Source: Candidatus Acidianus copahuensis (GTDB lineage Archaea > Thermoproteota > Thermoprotei_A > Sulfolobales > Sulfolobaceae). From it: a stretch of 64,000 nt of DNA. The stretch spans positions 7,974 through 71,973 of the forward strand of contig NZ_JFZT01000061.1 of assembly GCF_000632495.1 (NCBI RefSeq), written 5' to 3'. A program made the translations under genes and the position numbers. Shown piece after piece: positions 47,741-55,996 of the stretch. The first letter of the stretch is position 1; every line of letters starts with the position of its first letter. Below the pieces are notes generated by a model. That model worked only from the letters and a program-made list of their open reading frames with translations, ran no database searches and was not told the origin of the DNA.

Positions 47741-48406
47741 GTGAAAGCAGTTTTTGTTGACATGGGAGAGACTCTGGTAAAGTTTAAGCCTAAATATCAT
47801 GAGAACGTAATAGCGTCATTAAAATCGCTAAATATAGAAGTTGAACCAAGGCTGGTTTATAGATCTCTTATGAGACAATGGGCAGAAAAACACTTTCCAG
47901 AACCAAATGTGGGTCTATCTAATGTTGACTTTAAAGATCTATTTTTTAAAATGGGAATGTCTATTCCAGATGAGAAAATCAAGGAACTAGAAAGTAAGAG
48001 TTTTCTTTCAAGCGAATATGATCTTTACGATGATGCTATAGATTTCCTTGAAGGAGTAAGAAAGATGGGCTTAAAGGTAGTTATGATTACCAATACTACT
48101 CCTAAAGTTCATGAAATAGTAAAAAATCTAAACTTAATGAGATATTTGGATGGGATAGTTGCTTCATGTGATGTTGGTATCATGAAACCTCATCCTAAGA
48201 TTTTCTATAGGGCAGTAGAAGTTGCTGGAAGCTCAGGAATACACGTTGGGGATTCATATGAAATAGACGTGCTTGGAGCTAAAAGGGCTTACCTCGATGC
48301 AATACTTCTAGATAGAGAAGGTTTTTATCCCGAAATAAAAGAAAATAAGGTTAAGAACTTGATCGAAGCATTAGATATAATCAAAGGTAAAATTAATTGT
48401 CCCTGA
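47741..48406 (+). CDS. HAD-superfamily hydrolase
   Basis: 221 residues. Motif I F-V-D-M-G-E-T is near 5-11, where the second Asp of D-x-D is Gly; motif II is M-I-T-N-T-T-P near 111, motif III Lys is in M-K-P-H-P-K-I-F near 148, and motif IV is G-D-S-Y-E-I-D near 167. A helical cap lies at 15-90. The missing second Asp weakens phosphatase activity and recalls HAD members with other leaving groups, or dehalogenase types. It starts at GTG 47741 with a TATA-like box near 47714-47723. The 3' end overlaps the next HAD gene by 36 nt. Confidence 0.8.
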   Translation: MKAVFVDMGETLVKFKPKYHENVIASLKSLNIEVEPRLVYRSLMRQWAEKHFPEPNVGLSNVDFKDLFFKMGMSIPDEKIKELESKSFLSSEYDLYDDAIDFLEGVRKMGLKVVMITNTTPKVHEIVKNLNLMRYLDGIVASCDVGIMKPHPKIFYRAVEVAGSSGIHVGDSYEIDVLGAKRAYLDAILLDREGFYPEIKENKVKNLIEALDIIKGKINCP

Positions 48407-49042
48407 TTCAATCATATCTAAAAGTTCTATGATTCCCTCTCCGTTTTCTTTGGTTAAAACATGGTCAGATATTGCCTTGATTTCCTCTAAAGCATTCCTT
48501 ACTGCCACCTTATAGTTGGCTACCCTAAATAGCGGTATGTCGTTCTGACTATCGCCTACAGCTATTATTTTCCCCTTTATTTTGAATATTTCTAAGGCCT
48601 TGAGAAGACCATTTCCCTTATCTATGTTCTCTGGTAAAATCATTGCATCACTTCTATTCCACTCTATCCTTCCGTTTTCAACTCGTTCTAAACCTTGATC
48701 TATAGCGTTATCAACATATATTATTACTTCCCCTACTGTAAACGATATACCTTTATTTTTAAGATAATTTACAATTTGATTTCTAATAGAAAACCAATCA
48801 TTGCTTACGTTATAAATTACTTGATTACCTCTAAGGAATACAGCTCCGTTTTCTAGAACCCAAAGACTAGGATTTAGACCTAGAGCTAACCTAGATATGA
48901 ACTTTCTCTCCCGACCTGTTACAACTATAAAAGGAAATCTTTTACTGAATTGATTTATCCTTTCCTTAACTTTATCCTTAATCTTAAATCCATCTAACTC
49001 GCTTGAAATAGTTCTATCGTAATCTGAAGCTATAACAAACAT
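48371..49042 (-). CDS. archaeal phosphoglycolate phosphatase-like HAD phosphatase
   Basis: 223 residues of the Cof/SPP-type HAD group. Motif I S-D-Y-D-R-T is near 6-11, motif II V-V-T-G-R near 40, and the C2 cap follows (80-150). Motif III/IV D-K-G-N-G-L near 140 and V-G-D-S-Q-N-D-I-P near 162 are complete. Thermoplasma TA0175-type phosphoglycolate phosphatases look the same. Phosphoglycolate arises from repair of oxidised DNA ends, which fits the endonuclease IV gene 4 nt upstream on the same strand. Specificity is inferred. Confidence 0.8.
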   Translation of the reverse strand: MFVIASDYDRTISSELDGFKIKDKVKERINQFSKRFPFIVVTGRERKFISRLALGLNPSLWVLENGAVFLRGNQVIYNVSNDWFSIRNQIVNYLKNKGISFTVGEVIIYVDNAIDQGLERVENGRIEWNRSDAMILPENIDKGNGLLKALEIFKIKGKIIAVGDSQNDIPLFRVANYKVAVRNALEEIKAISDHVLTKENGEGIIELLDMIESGTINFTFDYI

Positions 49043-49046
49043 TTTA

Positions 49047-49880
49047 TCACTCTAGCCTATATCCATCATTTTCTAAAATTTTCTTCATTATTAATGCATC
49101 ATTTTCAAGCTCTGGACTTTCACAAATCAAGGTTATTGAAATTTCCCTTTTTAGTATTTCTTTAGCTAGCGGTTCGAAAGGCGGAGTATTATACTTGATC
49201 GATCTATGTACATCGACAAATTTTCCCTTTCTTTCAGCCAATCCTTCAAAGTGAGAGTTTATGTGTGACATACTCAACTCTTTACTTAATCTATCAATTA
49301 TTTCGCCATAATTAATATTTGCATTTTGTCTTGCAAATGTGTGAGCCCAGTCTATGTATGGAATAACTCTTTTTCCTACATCCTTAGAGATTTCTATAAC
49401 TTCGTCGATTGTACCTATTGCAGTTTCTTTTGCCATTGTCTCTATTCCAAATTTTACTGTCTTAATATTAGACTCTTCTGCTCTGTCTATTATTTCTCCC
49501 ATTGATGATTTTACTATTTCCATACATTTTTCTCTATCTCCTTTTTTGTAAAAAGCTACATGAATGGCTATTGCATCAGCACCCATTGCCTCTGCTCTAG
49601 AGGCAGTCTCTAAAATCCTGTTCTTTGATGCCTCAGCTTTGTCCTTCTCTTCAGAACAAAGATTAATAAAATAAGGAGCATGAACGGATAGTCTTACATT
49701 TTCTTCTTCAGCAACTTTCTTAAGCTCTGCTGCTTTTTCAAGACCCATTTTGACGCCTCTCACAAATTCAACTTCCATAGCATTGAGACCTAGTTCTCTT
49801 ACCCTCCTTATACCGTCAGCAGTACTCTTTCCCTTTGAGGATAAAGGTATTCCAGCAGTACCTAGATATATCCTTGCCAT
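49047..49880 (-). CDS. nfo: endonuclease IV (AP endonuclease)
   Basis: TIM-barrel AP endonuclease cleaving 5' of abasic sites with a trinuclear zinc centre. 277 residues. Metal ligand segments seen: S-V-H-A-P-Y near 66, A-I-H-V near 107, F-G-I-E-T-M near 147, Y-I-D-W-A-H near 180, H-I-N-S-H near 214, D-V-H-R-S near 232, and C-E-S near 259. The opening A-R-I-Y-L-G-T-A-G-I-P is usual. It forms a pair with the phosphatase gene 4 nt downstream. Confidence 0.92.
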   Translation of the reverse strand: MARIYLGTAGIPLSSKGKSTADGIRRVRELGLNAMEVEFVRGVKMGLEKAAELKKVAEEENVRLSVHAPYFINLCSEEKDKAEASKNRILETASRAEAMGADAIAIHVAFYKKGDREKCMEIVKSSMGEIIDRAEESNIKTVKFGIETMAKETAIGTIDEVIEISKDVGKRVIPYIDWAHTFARQNANINYGEIIDRLSKELSMSHINSHFEGLAERKGKFVDVHRSIKYNTPPFEPLAKEILKREISITLICESPELENDALIMKKILENDGYRLE

Positions 49881-49937
49881 GATATAATCTCTAAAAGAAA
49901 AGCTTAAAACTACGACTACATAATGCTGAGGATAAGT

Positions 49938-49946
49938 TTTTTAAAT
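49938..49946 (+). promoter_or_regulatory. TATA box of the 45-residue membrane peptide gene
   Basis: TTTTTAAAT centred 26 nt before ATG 49968; this indicates a leaderless message and is the main evidence that the small gene is real. Confidence 0.55.
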
Positions 49947-49967
49947 CTTATTTAATAAAAAGAAATT

Positions 49968-50105
49968 ATGACAGAGAAAAAGGAGGAGATAAATAGCTTC
50001 TCAGATTTAATCAAAGCGTTATTTAAGTACGATAACTGGTATCTTGGAGGATTCATAATAGCGTTGATACTATTCATAATATTTGATCTAGTAGTATACA
50101 AGTAA
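49968..50105 (+). CDS. small single-pass membrane protein (45 residues)
   Basis: Short gene: a charged N-terminus (M-T-E-K-K-E-E-I-N), an amphipathic stretch, then one TM helix (about 25-42, G-G-F-I-I-A-L-I-L-F-I-I-F) and Y-K at the end. The topology resembles small accessory subunits of membrane complexes such as SecE/Sec61-gamma-like or respiratory subunits, but no family can be assigned. Support comes from a TATA box 26 nt upstream, the compact frame and a T-rich terminator right after the stop. Confidence 0.6.
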   Translation: MTEKKEEINSFSDLIKALFKYDNWYLGGFIIALILFIIFDLVVYK

Positions 50106-50130
50106 TCTTTTTTATAATTTTACGCTTTTT
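50106..50130 (+). terminator. T-rich terminator after the small membrane peptide gene
   Basis: Two T-runs (TCTTTTTT at 50106-50113 and CTTTTTCTC near 50125-50133) follow the stop at once, as in archaeal oligo-T termination. Confidence 0.45.
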
Positions 50131-50149
50131 CTCTTAAATATATTTTACA

Positions 50150-50770
50150 ACATGAAACAGCTTGTGGACTACGTCATCCTTTCGGTCGATCTTGTTCTAA
50201 TGTTAACCTTTGCAGAGATAGAGGAACCGATTCCACAGCTAGTAAGGGTGGTTCTCACCCAGCACATGATATAACATTAAGTGAACCAACAATATCACGG
50301 TCTGCAGTGAAACCACTGCTCTCACAGATGGAAAACCTCTCTGAAAGAGGCATATCTTTTTTTAACGTAACCGCAACGAAGACTAGTCCTTGAAGTAAAT
50401 GGTGGATTAACTAGTTTGAACTCTTTTCATACTTTCCCATCTACTATTTGAATATTTCTATTATTTCGTAAAACTAATCTCGTATAAATGAAGAATCTAA
50501 TAGAAGGTAACAGTAGTCTCTAACGTTTATATCCTCCATGTCCAGACCGTCGTAATACTCAATAAAGTATTTTCTTGTCTTGAAGTATATAGGTCACGAC
50601 AGAATTTTTTATTTGTGTCGTGTATTTTAACTATCATTAGTCTCATCTTCTGAAAGTTCAAAGAACTTTGACCTTTCCAGTTAGTGAAAAGGGTTATCCA
50701 TCCTCAACCCTTCAATATGTATTTCGCTCTCTTAAACGTAAAGGAGGTAAATTCATGTAAATGACTAAAA
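50150..50770 (-). pseudogene. tnpB: decayed IS200/IS605-family tnpB, remnant 2
   Basis: Minus-strand reading across several frames gives Y-D-G-L-D-M-E-D-I-N-V-R-D-Y (RuvC-II), T-S-R-T-S-L-R-C-G-Y-V-K-K (first zinc-ribbon half) and G-F-T-A-D-R-D-I-V-G-S-L-N-V-I (RuvC-III, Asp kept). Stops and shifts lie between them. It aligns along its length with remnant 1 at 15.0-15.8 kb, and both begin at the same upstream point (a C-T-C-T-T-A-A-A-C block), so each seems to hold the same C-terminal half of the protein. No intact tnpA or omega-RNA end is recognisable. Confidence 0.75.
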
Positions 50771-50994
50771 ATTGTTCAGATTATAATGATCTGTTCTTTT
50801 TCATTATTAACTAACTTTCACCGTCAAAATATTATAATATATTACACGCTTATTTATGAATAATTTATATGGTAATGTCTTAGATTTATCCGATCTTTTA
50901 ATATAAGTACGTAAAATAAATAAAAGAATATAAACGCGAAAATATTTAAGAAGGAACCGCTATATAATTATGGGGATTAAAAAGGTGATGAGGT
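50771..50994. other. AT-rich gap before the CDF gene
   Basis: This holds a TATA-like CTATATAATT (50960-50969) and GGTGATGAGG just before the TTG start codons of the next gene. Nothing else is recognised. Confidence 0.4.
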
Positions 50995-51942
50995 TTGTTG
51001 CATTTAGAAGGTTTGAGGTCAGTTTCGAAGATATTCTTCGTTACGAGCCTCGCGATTATACCAGTCTCAGTTGTAGAACTTTTTTATGGAGTTGAATACA
51101 ACTCCTCAATTCTTATAGCAGACTCCTTACATGGCTTTATTGATGCATCTTCTGCACTATTATTCTCAATATTATTAAAGATAATATATAGAAGAACGCA
51201 TAAATTTCCATGGGGATTGTATAACCTAGAGAGTTTAGCTATACTGGGTATATCTACTATAATAGCGGTCTTTTCAATTAACTTTGTTTTTAGTACTATT
51301 AAAAATGTAAGTCTAGATATTCCAAGCTGGCTTTCCATTCTAACGATGTCTTCTGGATTCGTAACGATAATAGTATACATTATAGAACGTAAGTTCTCAT
51401 GGATATCGTTAGTAAAGGCAGACATGTCCCACAGCAAAGTTGATTTCGGCATGGAATTAGCGGGAACTATAGGAATAGTTGTTGACTATTATTGGCTAAC
51501 TGTTTCGATAACTGTTGCAATAGTAGCTTTTATAATGATAGATACCATTAGACAAGTAAAGGAAGCAATATATTCAATCATTGGAGTTAACTGTAATTGT
51601 CCAGTAAAAGATAGAATATATACTATATTGACTTCGTATGGATTTCATATAAAGAATATCTATACGAGAAAACTTGGATCGTTTCTAATGATATATATAG
51701 TTGTTGGACTTCCTTCTAATGTAAAACTGAGAGACGCATATAAAGTGAGGAAAACGATAAAGAGAATAGTTAACTCGTTTGATGGAGTTGCTATAGTAGA
51801 TATAAAAATAGTTCCTGAGAAACATAAATACAGAGAAAAAGAGAGTGTTATCGATGTATCCAAAGTTCGTACAGCTAGTAAAGACATTAAAGGAGGTGGG
51901 TCCAAACCTACAACTACTTTCAATGGCATTGAGGGAAAGTGA
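50995..51942 (+). CDS. cation diffusion facilitator (metal efflux) protein
   Basis: Exports divalent metal ions (Zn, Mn, Fe or Co type) in exchange for protons. Six TM helices in 10-195, with the two metal-binding quartets in TM2 (Asp43, His46, Asp50 in A-D-S-L-H-G-F-I-D) and TM5 (A-D-M-S-H-S-K-V-D). A cytosolic ferredoxin-like domain follows (about 205-285) with C-N-C at its start. The last 30 residues are low-complexity and are encoded where the next gene already begins (about 90-nt overlap), an unusual arrangement. The start is TTG 50995 or 50998 after a GGTGAT box; a stop codon lies just upstream. Confidence 0.87.
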   Translation: MLHLEGLRSVSKIFFVTSLAIIPVSVVELFYGVEYNSSILIADSLHGFIDASSALLFSILLKIIYRRTHKFPWGLYNLESLAILGISTIIAVFSINFVFSTIKNVSLDIPSWLSILTMSSGFVTIIVYIIERKFSWISLVKADMSHSKVDFGMELAGTIGIVVDYYWLTVSITVAIVAFIMIDTIRQVKEAIYSIIGVNCNCPVKDRIYTILTSYGFHIKNIYTRKLGSFLMIYIVVGLPSNVKLRDAYKVRKTIKRIVNSFDGVAIVDIKIVPEKHKYREKESVIDVSKVRTASKDIKGGGSKPTTTFNGIEGK

Positions 51943-52555
51943 AAGTAACTTAGAAAAATATATGATGGAGATAAAGCATCTTTATTTTACTCCTCTTCCT
52001 TCTTTCTCTACAGTAATTTTTGATGGAAATTTTCCAGTTAGAAAGAGTATTAAGTCTGATGTTATATTTCCTAATAAAAAATTAAAAGTTAATTCAATTA
52101 TTAACTACTCAGGCATTCCTGAAGCATATGATCCTTTGCTTGATAGATGGGACTTAAGCTTCGATATTAGAGCTAACGGAATGAAATTAGAAGGTATTAC
52201 AGAGAATCGAGACCCTTTGATGTTTTCGACGTTAAGAACATCAAAAGCTTTTACAGATATAATTAAAGGAATGTATAATAATCTGCAGATTCATAGCTTT
52301 ATAATTGATTATGGAAGAAGAGATATAATCCTTGATGTAATTTCCTCCTCTGAAGAAGTTGCTAAAAATCTTGAGTATGTGCCATTTATAAGGCTTACAT
52401 TTTCCATTAGTGAGCCAAAGATGTATATTATTGAGTTATTAATTCCTTTCAATTATCTTAATATCATTTTAGAAATTTTAAAGGAAATGAGAGACAGCAT
52501 CGATGGAACTCTATTTACACTACGAAAAATGCCCTATTTCACTCCTATTATATAA
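51854..52555 (+). CDS. hypothetical protein, possible HTH-like regulator
   Basis: 233 residues from ATG 51854 (GTG 51845 is also possible). The first 45 residues (F-V-Q-L-V-K-T-L-K-E-V-G, then S-E-S-N-L-E-K-Y-M-M-E-I-K) look like a helix-turn-helix of an AsnC/Lrp-like or TrmB-like type; the rest is alpha/beta with no motif. The frame opens inside the 3' end of the CDF gene, with GAGAAAAAGAGAG just upstream but no classical SD. It could be a metal-responsive regulator of the transporter, judged only from position. The 3' end overlaps the convergent MqnA/D-like gene by 8 nt. Confidence 0.55.
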   Translation: MYPKFVQLVKTLKEVGPNLQLLSMALRESESNLEKYMMEIKHLYFTPLPSFSTVIFDGNFPVRKSIKSDVIFPNKKLKVNSIINYSGIPEAYDPLLDRWDLSFDIRANGMKLEGITENRDPLMFSTLRTSKAFTDIIKGMYNNLQIHSFIIDYGRRDIILDVISSSEEVAKNLEYVPFIRLTFSISEPKMYIIELLIPFNYLNIILEILKEMRDSIDGTLFTLRKMPYFTPII

Positions 52556-53420
52556 TATCTATGTTCTTTACTTTAGGTAGAATTCCCTTTTCCTCCGTTA
52601 TAGAGTAGAAAGTTCTTAGTCCTTGAATAACCTTTTCTTCAGGGACATTATACTCTTGAATATCGGCCCATATAGTCTTTTCAACTATTTCCTGGTCCAT
52701 ATTAACTCCCTGTGATTGACTCATAATTTCTACATCCTTTGGAATTATCTCATCTAAGTGCTTTTCAGCATACTTCTTGCTCCTACCATAGACTTCCTTA
52801 AATTTCATAGCTAATTCCTTTCCTATCTCCTTGCTAATCACTACCATCCCCATAGGCATTGGAGATCCTCCTGAGATTTCTTTCCACATATCCCACATGC
52901 TTGTGATTACATAAGGTTTAATTCCCAGTTTTCTCATCGCATACATCATTTTTATCTCGTGAACTGCTACGAGTACATCACCATCCTTACCTAGAGCTTT
53001 AATTTCATCCAAAACTTTTCTTATGATGACTAATTTCCTATATTTTCCTATGAGAAGCCTATATAAGGTTAAAGCAGAAGTGTTAGGACCATGAACTATA
53101 AGCCTAGAAGATCCAAGATCCTCTTTTTTCATCTCAGAAATTGCCAAAACTGGCATACCTGTTATTCCATCTATGGCCGATGCTACAGCATTACCTAGAA
53201 TGTAGTAATCATCTTGGATGTATGGGTACATTGCTGCTGAAGGAACAGACACATCAATAACCTTCTCAAGAACTTTTTCATTAATTTCTTGGACAGTTGG
53301 AATTATTTCAAATTCCAAGTTGAAACCTTCTGGTTTAACTTTACCTTCCATAAGTGGAATAAACGGATAAAGATCTCCTGAATCGGCTAAAGCTCCGACT
53401 TTAATTGTTGTCATAATCAA
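52548..53420 (-). CDS. MqnA/MqnD-like periplasmic-binding-fold protein
   Basis: 290 residues without signal peptide, having the two-lobed fold of MqnA/MqnD and related small-molecule lyases (I-K-V-G-A-L-A-D-S-G-D near 5-15; L-I-V-H-G-P-N-T-S-A near 107; V-H-E-I-K-M near 155; P-M-P-M-G-M-V-V-I near 191). In menaquinone makers of the futalosine route these enzymes act on chorismate-derived intermediates. Sulfolobales make caldariellaquinone instead, so the reaction here is open. It is divergent from the ITPase gene (22 nt apart). Confidence 0.7.
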   Translation of the reverse strand: MIMTTIKVGALADSGDLYPFIPLMEGKVKPEGFNLEFEIIPTVQEINEKVLEKVIDVSVPSAAMYPYIQDDYYILGNAVASAIDGITGMPVLAISEMKKEDLGSSRLIVHGPNTSALTLYRLLIGKYRKLVIIRKVLDEIKALGKDGDVLVAVHEIKMMYAMRKLGIKPYVITSMWDMWKEISGGSPMPMGMVVISKEIGKELAMKFKEVYGRSKKYAEKHLDEIIPKDVEIMSQSQGVNMDQEIVEKTIWADIQEYNVPEEKVIQGLRTFYSITEEKGILPKVKNIDII

Positions 53421-53442
53421 AAGTTATAAGTAAGGGTTAAAA

Positions 53443-53955
53443 ATGTTAGTTTCAGTTGGGTCTAAAAATAAGGTAAAAATAGAAGCAGTAAATGATGCTC
53501 TTAAAGAGATTGGAATTTCTGCGCAGATCATTTCAGTTGAGGTAGATCCTCAAGTGCCAAATCAACCATATTGTGAGGAGACTTTTGCAGGGGCAAGAAG
53601 AAGAGCAATTCTTTCATTAGCTCAAACGGCTTCAGACTTAGGGATTGGTATTGAAGGGGGATTATGCGTAGCCCAAAACAGAATTTTGGCGTTTGCTGTA
53701 GTTCATGCGGTTGATAAGGAAGGAAATGAGAATTTCTCTATCTCCTCTGCATTTACCTTACCTCCTTCTATAGTAAAAGAATTAAATAATGGAGTTGAAC
53801 TTGGTTATGCAGTCGATAAGGTGTTCTCTAAGTCAGGTAGTAAGTACAATGAGGGCGCTGTAGGTATACTTACAGGAATAATAGACAGAAAAAGACTTTA
53901 TGTTGAACCAGTAATACTAGCTCTCTATCCATTTTACAGAACTAATATCCCTTAA
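53443..53955 (+). CDS. inosine/xanthosine triphosphatase (YjjX/DUF84 family)
   Basis: 170 residues. Hydrolyses non-canonical purine NTPs (ITP, XTP) to keep deaminated bases out of RNA and DNA. Family marks are S-V-G-S-K-N-K-V-K near 4-12, P-N-Q-P-Y-C-E-E-T-F-A-G-A-R-R-R near 39-54, and G-I-G-I-E-G-G-L near 66. The length equals that of other members. The 3' end overlaps the convergent gene by 14 nt. Confidence 0.9.
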   Translation: MLVSVGSKNKVKIEAVNDALKEIGISAQIISVEVDPQVPNQPYCEETFAGARRRAILSLAQTASDLGIGIEGGLCVAQNRILAFAVVHAVDKEGNENFSISSAFTLPPSIVKELNNGVELGYAVDKVFSKSGSKYNEGAVGILTGIIDRKRLYVEPVILALYPFYRTNIP

Positions 53956-54592
53956 CAATCTTTTTAAATAATAAACCAATCTCCTCTAACTTTACGACAT
54001 CGTGTTCATTAGGTCTAGGTTCAGACGCTAAATATACTCCATAATCTTCATGATCGCACATCTTATCTGACTTTGGTTCTCCGTATGGAGAGAACAAAAT
54101 AAACTCATCCACTTTATTGATCAGTTTCTTTACTGTATCATCCACAATCTTATAAAGTGAACATTTATTTTGAGATGATTTATGTAATAGCCTATCTAAC
54201 AACGTAATATCCGCTACAACTGGTTGGTCATCGATTTCATTAAGAATAGCCTCTACTACTTTATTTACTTCTTCCTCTGCACTTAGTCCATCAAAATAAT
54301 TTAATCTGAGTTCTCCATATGTGGGATTAGTGATAGGTAAATTCACTGCAACAGCTCCAGTATCCTTCAATAGTTTCGGCGCCTCGTCTAACTTGGTTAG
54401 AAAATTCTTTTCCTCTACTTCCATCTGAAGTACTTTCATCCAAGACGATGCTGGATGCTGAGGAGACCTATTAACAACAACTCCCCTAAAAGTACTACCA
54501 AATAACATCATTAAGAATTTTGGACTACACTTCATAAAACTGGAGTAACTTAAACTATCTACTCCTAATAATAACGGTTTCATTAATATCAC
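53942..54592 (-). CDS. truncated alkaline phosphatase/phosphodiesterase-superfamily-like protein
   Basis: 216 residues. The start (L-L-L-G-V-D-S-L-S-Y near 7) and end (F-I-L-F-S-P-Y-G-E-P near 163, D-H-E-D-Y-G-V-Y-L-A-S near 178, and R-P-N-E-H) resemble the metal-site strands of type I phosphodiesterases (S-D-H-G and G-x-x-x), shrunk to half the usual length. Key metal Asp/His residues are not all identifiable, so activity is uncertain. The gene overlaps thioredoxin's stop by 4 nt and is co-transcribed behind it. Confidence 0.55.
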   Translation of the reverse strand: MILMKPLLLGVDSLSYSSFMKCSPKFLMMLFGSTFRGVVVNRSPQHPASSWMKVLQMEVEEKNFLTKLDEAPKLLKDTGAVAVNLPITNPTYGELRLNYFDGLSAEEEVNKVVEAILNEIDDQPVVADITLLDRLLHKSSQNKCSLYKIVDDTVKKLINKVDEFILFSPYGEPKSDKMCDHEDYGVYLASEPRPNEHDVVKLEEIGLLFKKIVKGY

Positions 54593-55008
54593 TCTAGCAG
54601 TTGTTTAATTCTTATCTCGATTTCTTCCCTTGGTACAGCACCTATAACTTCATCTACAGGCTCGCCATTTTTAAAGAACAGAATTGTAGGTAAACTCATT
54701 ACACCATATCTTGCGGAAATCTCTTGATTCTCATCAGAATTCACTTTTCCGAAGGCAACATTAGGATAGTCCTTTGCTAGTTCTTCCATAATTGGTGCTA
54801 ACATCAGACACGGAGCGCACCATTCTGCCCAAAAGTCAACAACTACAACTCCATGAGATTTAATGAACTGATCAAAATTTAGTTTATCTAAATGTGCTAC
54901 TTCTCCTGATCCCTTTTTTTCTTCTTGCATAGTATCCTTATTACTCACTATCTGTTTAAATTTATTCATCAATATCTTCTCAAGTTCTGGATCGTAATCT
55001 CCGCTCAT
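54589..55008 (-). CDS. trxA: thioredoxin
   Basis: 139 residues: a non-standard charged N-terminal extension (1-38), then the thioredoxin fold with the active site W-C-A-P-C at 63-67 (Cys64, Cys67) and the cis-Pro region S-L-P-T near 107. It reduces protein disulfides in the cytosol. The extension is predicted helical and is common in Sulfolobales thioredoxins of this type. It is divergent from the FAD oxidase gene (61 nt). Confidence 0.93.
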   Translation of the reverse strand: MSGDYDPELEKILMNKFKQIVSNKDTMQEEKKGSGEVAHLDKLNFDQFIKSHGVVVVDFWAEWCAPCLMLAPIMEELAKDYPNVAFGKVNSDENQEISARYGVMSLPTILFFKNGEPVDEVIGAVPREEIEIRIKQLLE

Positions 55009-55069
55009 AGACTTATCTTGAACTTAGACTTTAAAAAGTTTATATTGAATTTAGTATACAGTAGTAAGT

Positions 55070-55963
55070 ATGAGCACAGTAATAGTGGGGGGAGGAATAA
55101 CTGGTCTTTTGCTAAGTTACTCATTAAGTGATTCATTAGTTGTAGACTTCAAAGGACCTAAGAATTCAATGGCCAGCCTTTGGACAATAATACCACCCCT
55201 ATGTGGAGATTTATTCGGAGACTGTTTAAGATCTGAGGAAATATATTCTACGCTTTGTAATAAATTAGGAGTAAACTTCAAAAAAGTTAACGTAATAAGA
55301 AGCTCTGAAAAGAAACTAGGAGGAAAAATTATTGAGTCGAAGGAAATAAAGGAATTAGAACCAAAAGTAAACTTAGAATACGCTGAATTGTTCGATAACG
55401 GTATGTTTGTTGAGGGTCCTCAAATAATATCATCCTTAACTAAGGATATTAACATGAAAAAGGAAATGGTTAAAAAAATAGTATTTGATAATAAAAGTAT
55501 ATCTTATCTTGAAACAGAAAATGGAAAGATAAGGGCTGATCAGTACATCTTTACTTTAGGATATGGAATTTACGAGTTAATTAAAGGGTTATACAACATA
55601 GACGTTAACTATTTTAAGGGACATTTAATAATAACAATGAAGATCGGACTAAAAGGAATTTTAATAGTGAATGATAGAATAGCAGTTGAGGGGGATAACC
55701 TATACTTGAATGGTGATTCTAAACCTCAACAAGATCAGAGTATAGACTACGAAGAAATTTCAAAAACTTTGAAGACTTTTTCTAACGTTATTGGTCCTAT
55801 AACCGATAAATTGGAAGTAAAGGTAGGCTTTAGAACAGTTGTTCCTACAGGTCCTATCGTAACTAGGATTTCGGATAATGCTATATTAGTTGGGGGACAT
55901 AAACTAGGATTTGCTCTAGCTCCAATCTTAGTTGAAAAAGCGATATCCTTACTTAAGGGTTAA
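55070..55963 (+). CDS. DAO-type FAD-dependent oxidoreductase
   Basis: 297 residues, smaller than typical glycine/D-amino-acid oxidases (about 370). The FAD-binding motif is V-I-V-G-G-G-I-T-G-L-L near 4-14, and the C-terminal dinucleotide region A-I-L-V-G-G-H-K-L-G-F-A-L-A-P is near 270-285. The middle part is reduced. Residues G-F-R-T-V-V-P-T-G-P near 248-257 match the substrate-side loop (R-P-x-T-P-D-G-x-P) of the family. The substrate is unknown; D-amino acids are attractive because the next gene on the strand is a D-aminoacyl-tRNA deacylase, but this is only positional. Confidence 0.8.
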   Translation: MSTVIVGGGITGLLLSYSLSDSLVVDFKGPKNSMASLWTIIPPLCGDLFGDCLRSEEIYSTLCNKLGVNFKKVNVIRSSEKKLGGKIIESKEIKELEPKVNLEYAELFDNGMFVEGPQIISSLTKDINMKKEMVKKIVFDNKSISYLETENGKIRADQYIFTLGYGIYELIKGLYNIDVNYFKGHLIITMKIGLKGILIVNDRIAVEGDNLYLNGDSKPQQDQSIDYEEISKTLKTFSNVIGPITDKLEVKVGFRTVVPTGPIVTRISDNAILVGGHKLGFALAPILVEKAISLLKG

Positions 55964-55996
55964 CCTTATTAAAATAAAGACTGTATTTAATGAGTC

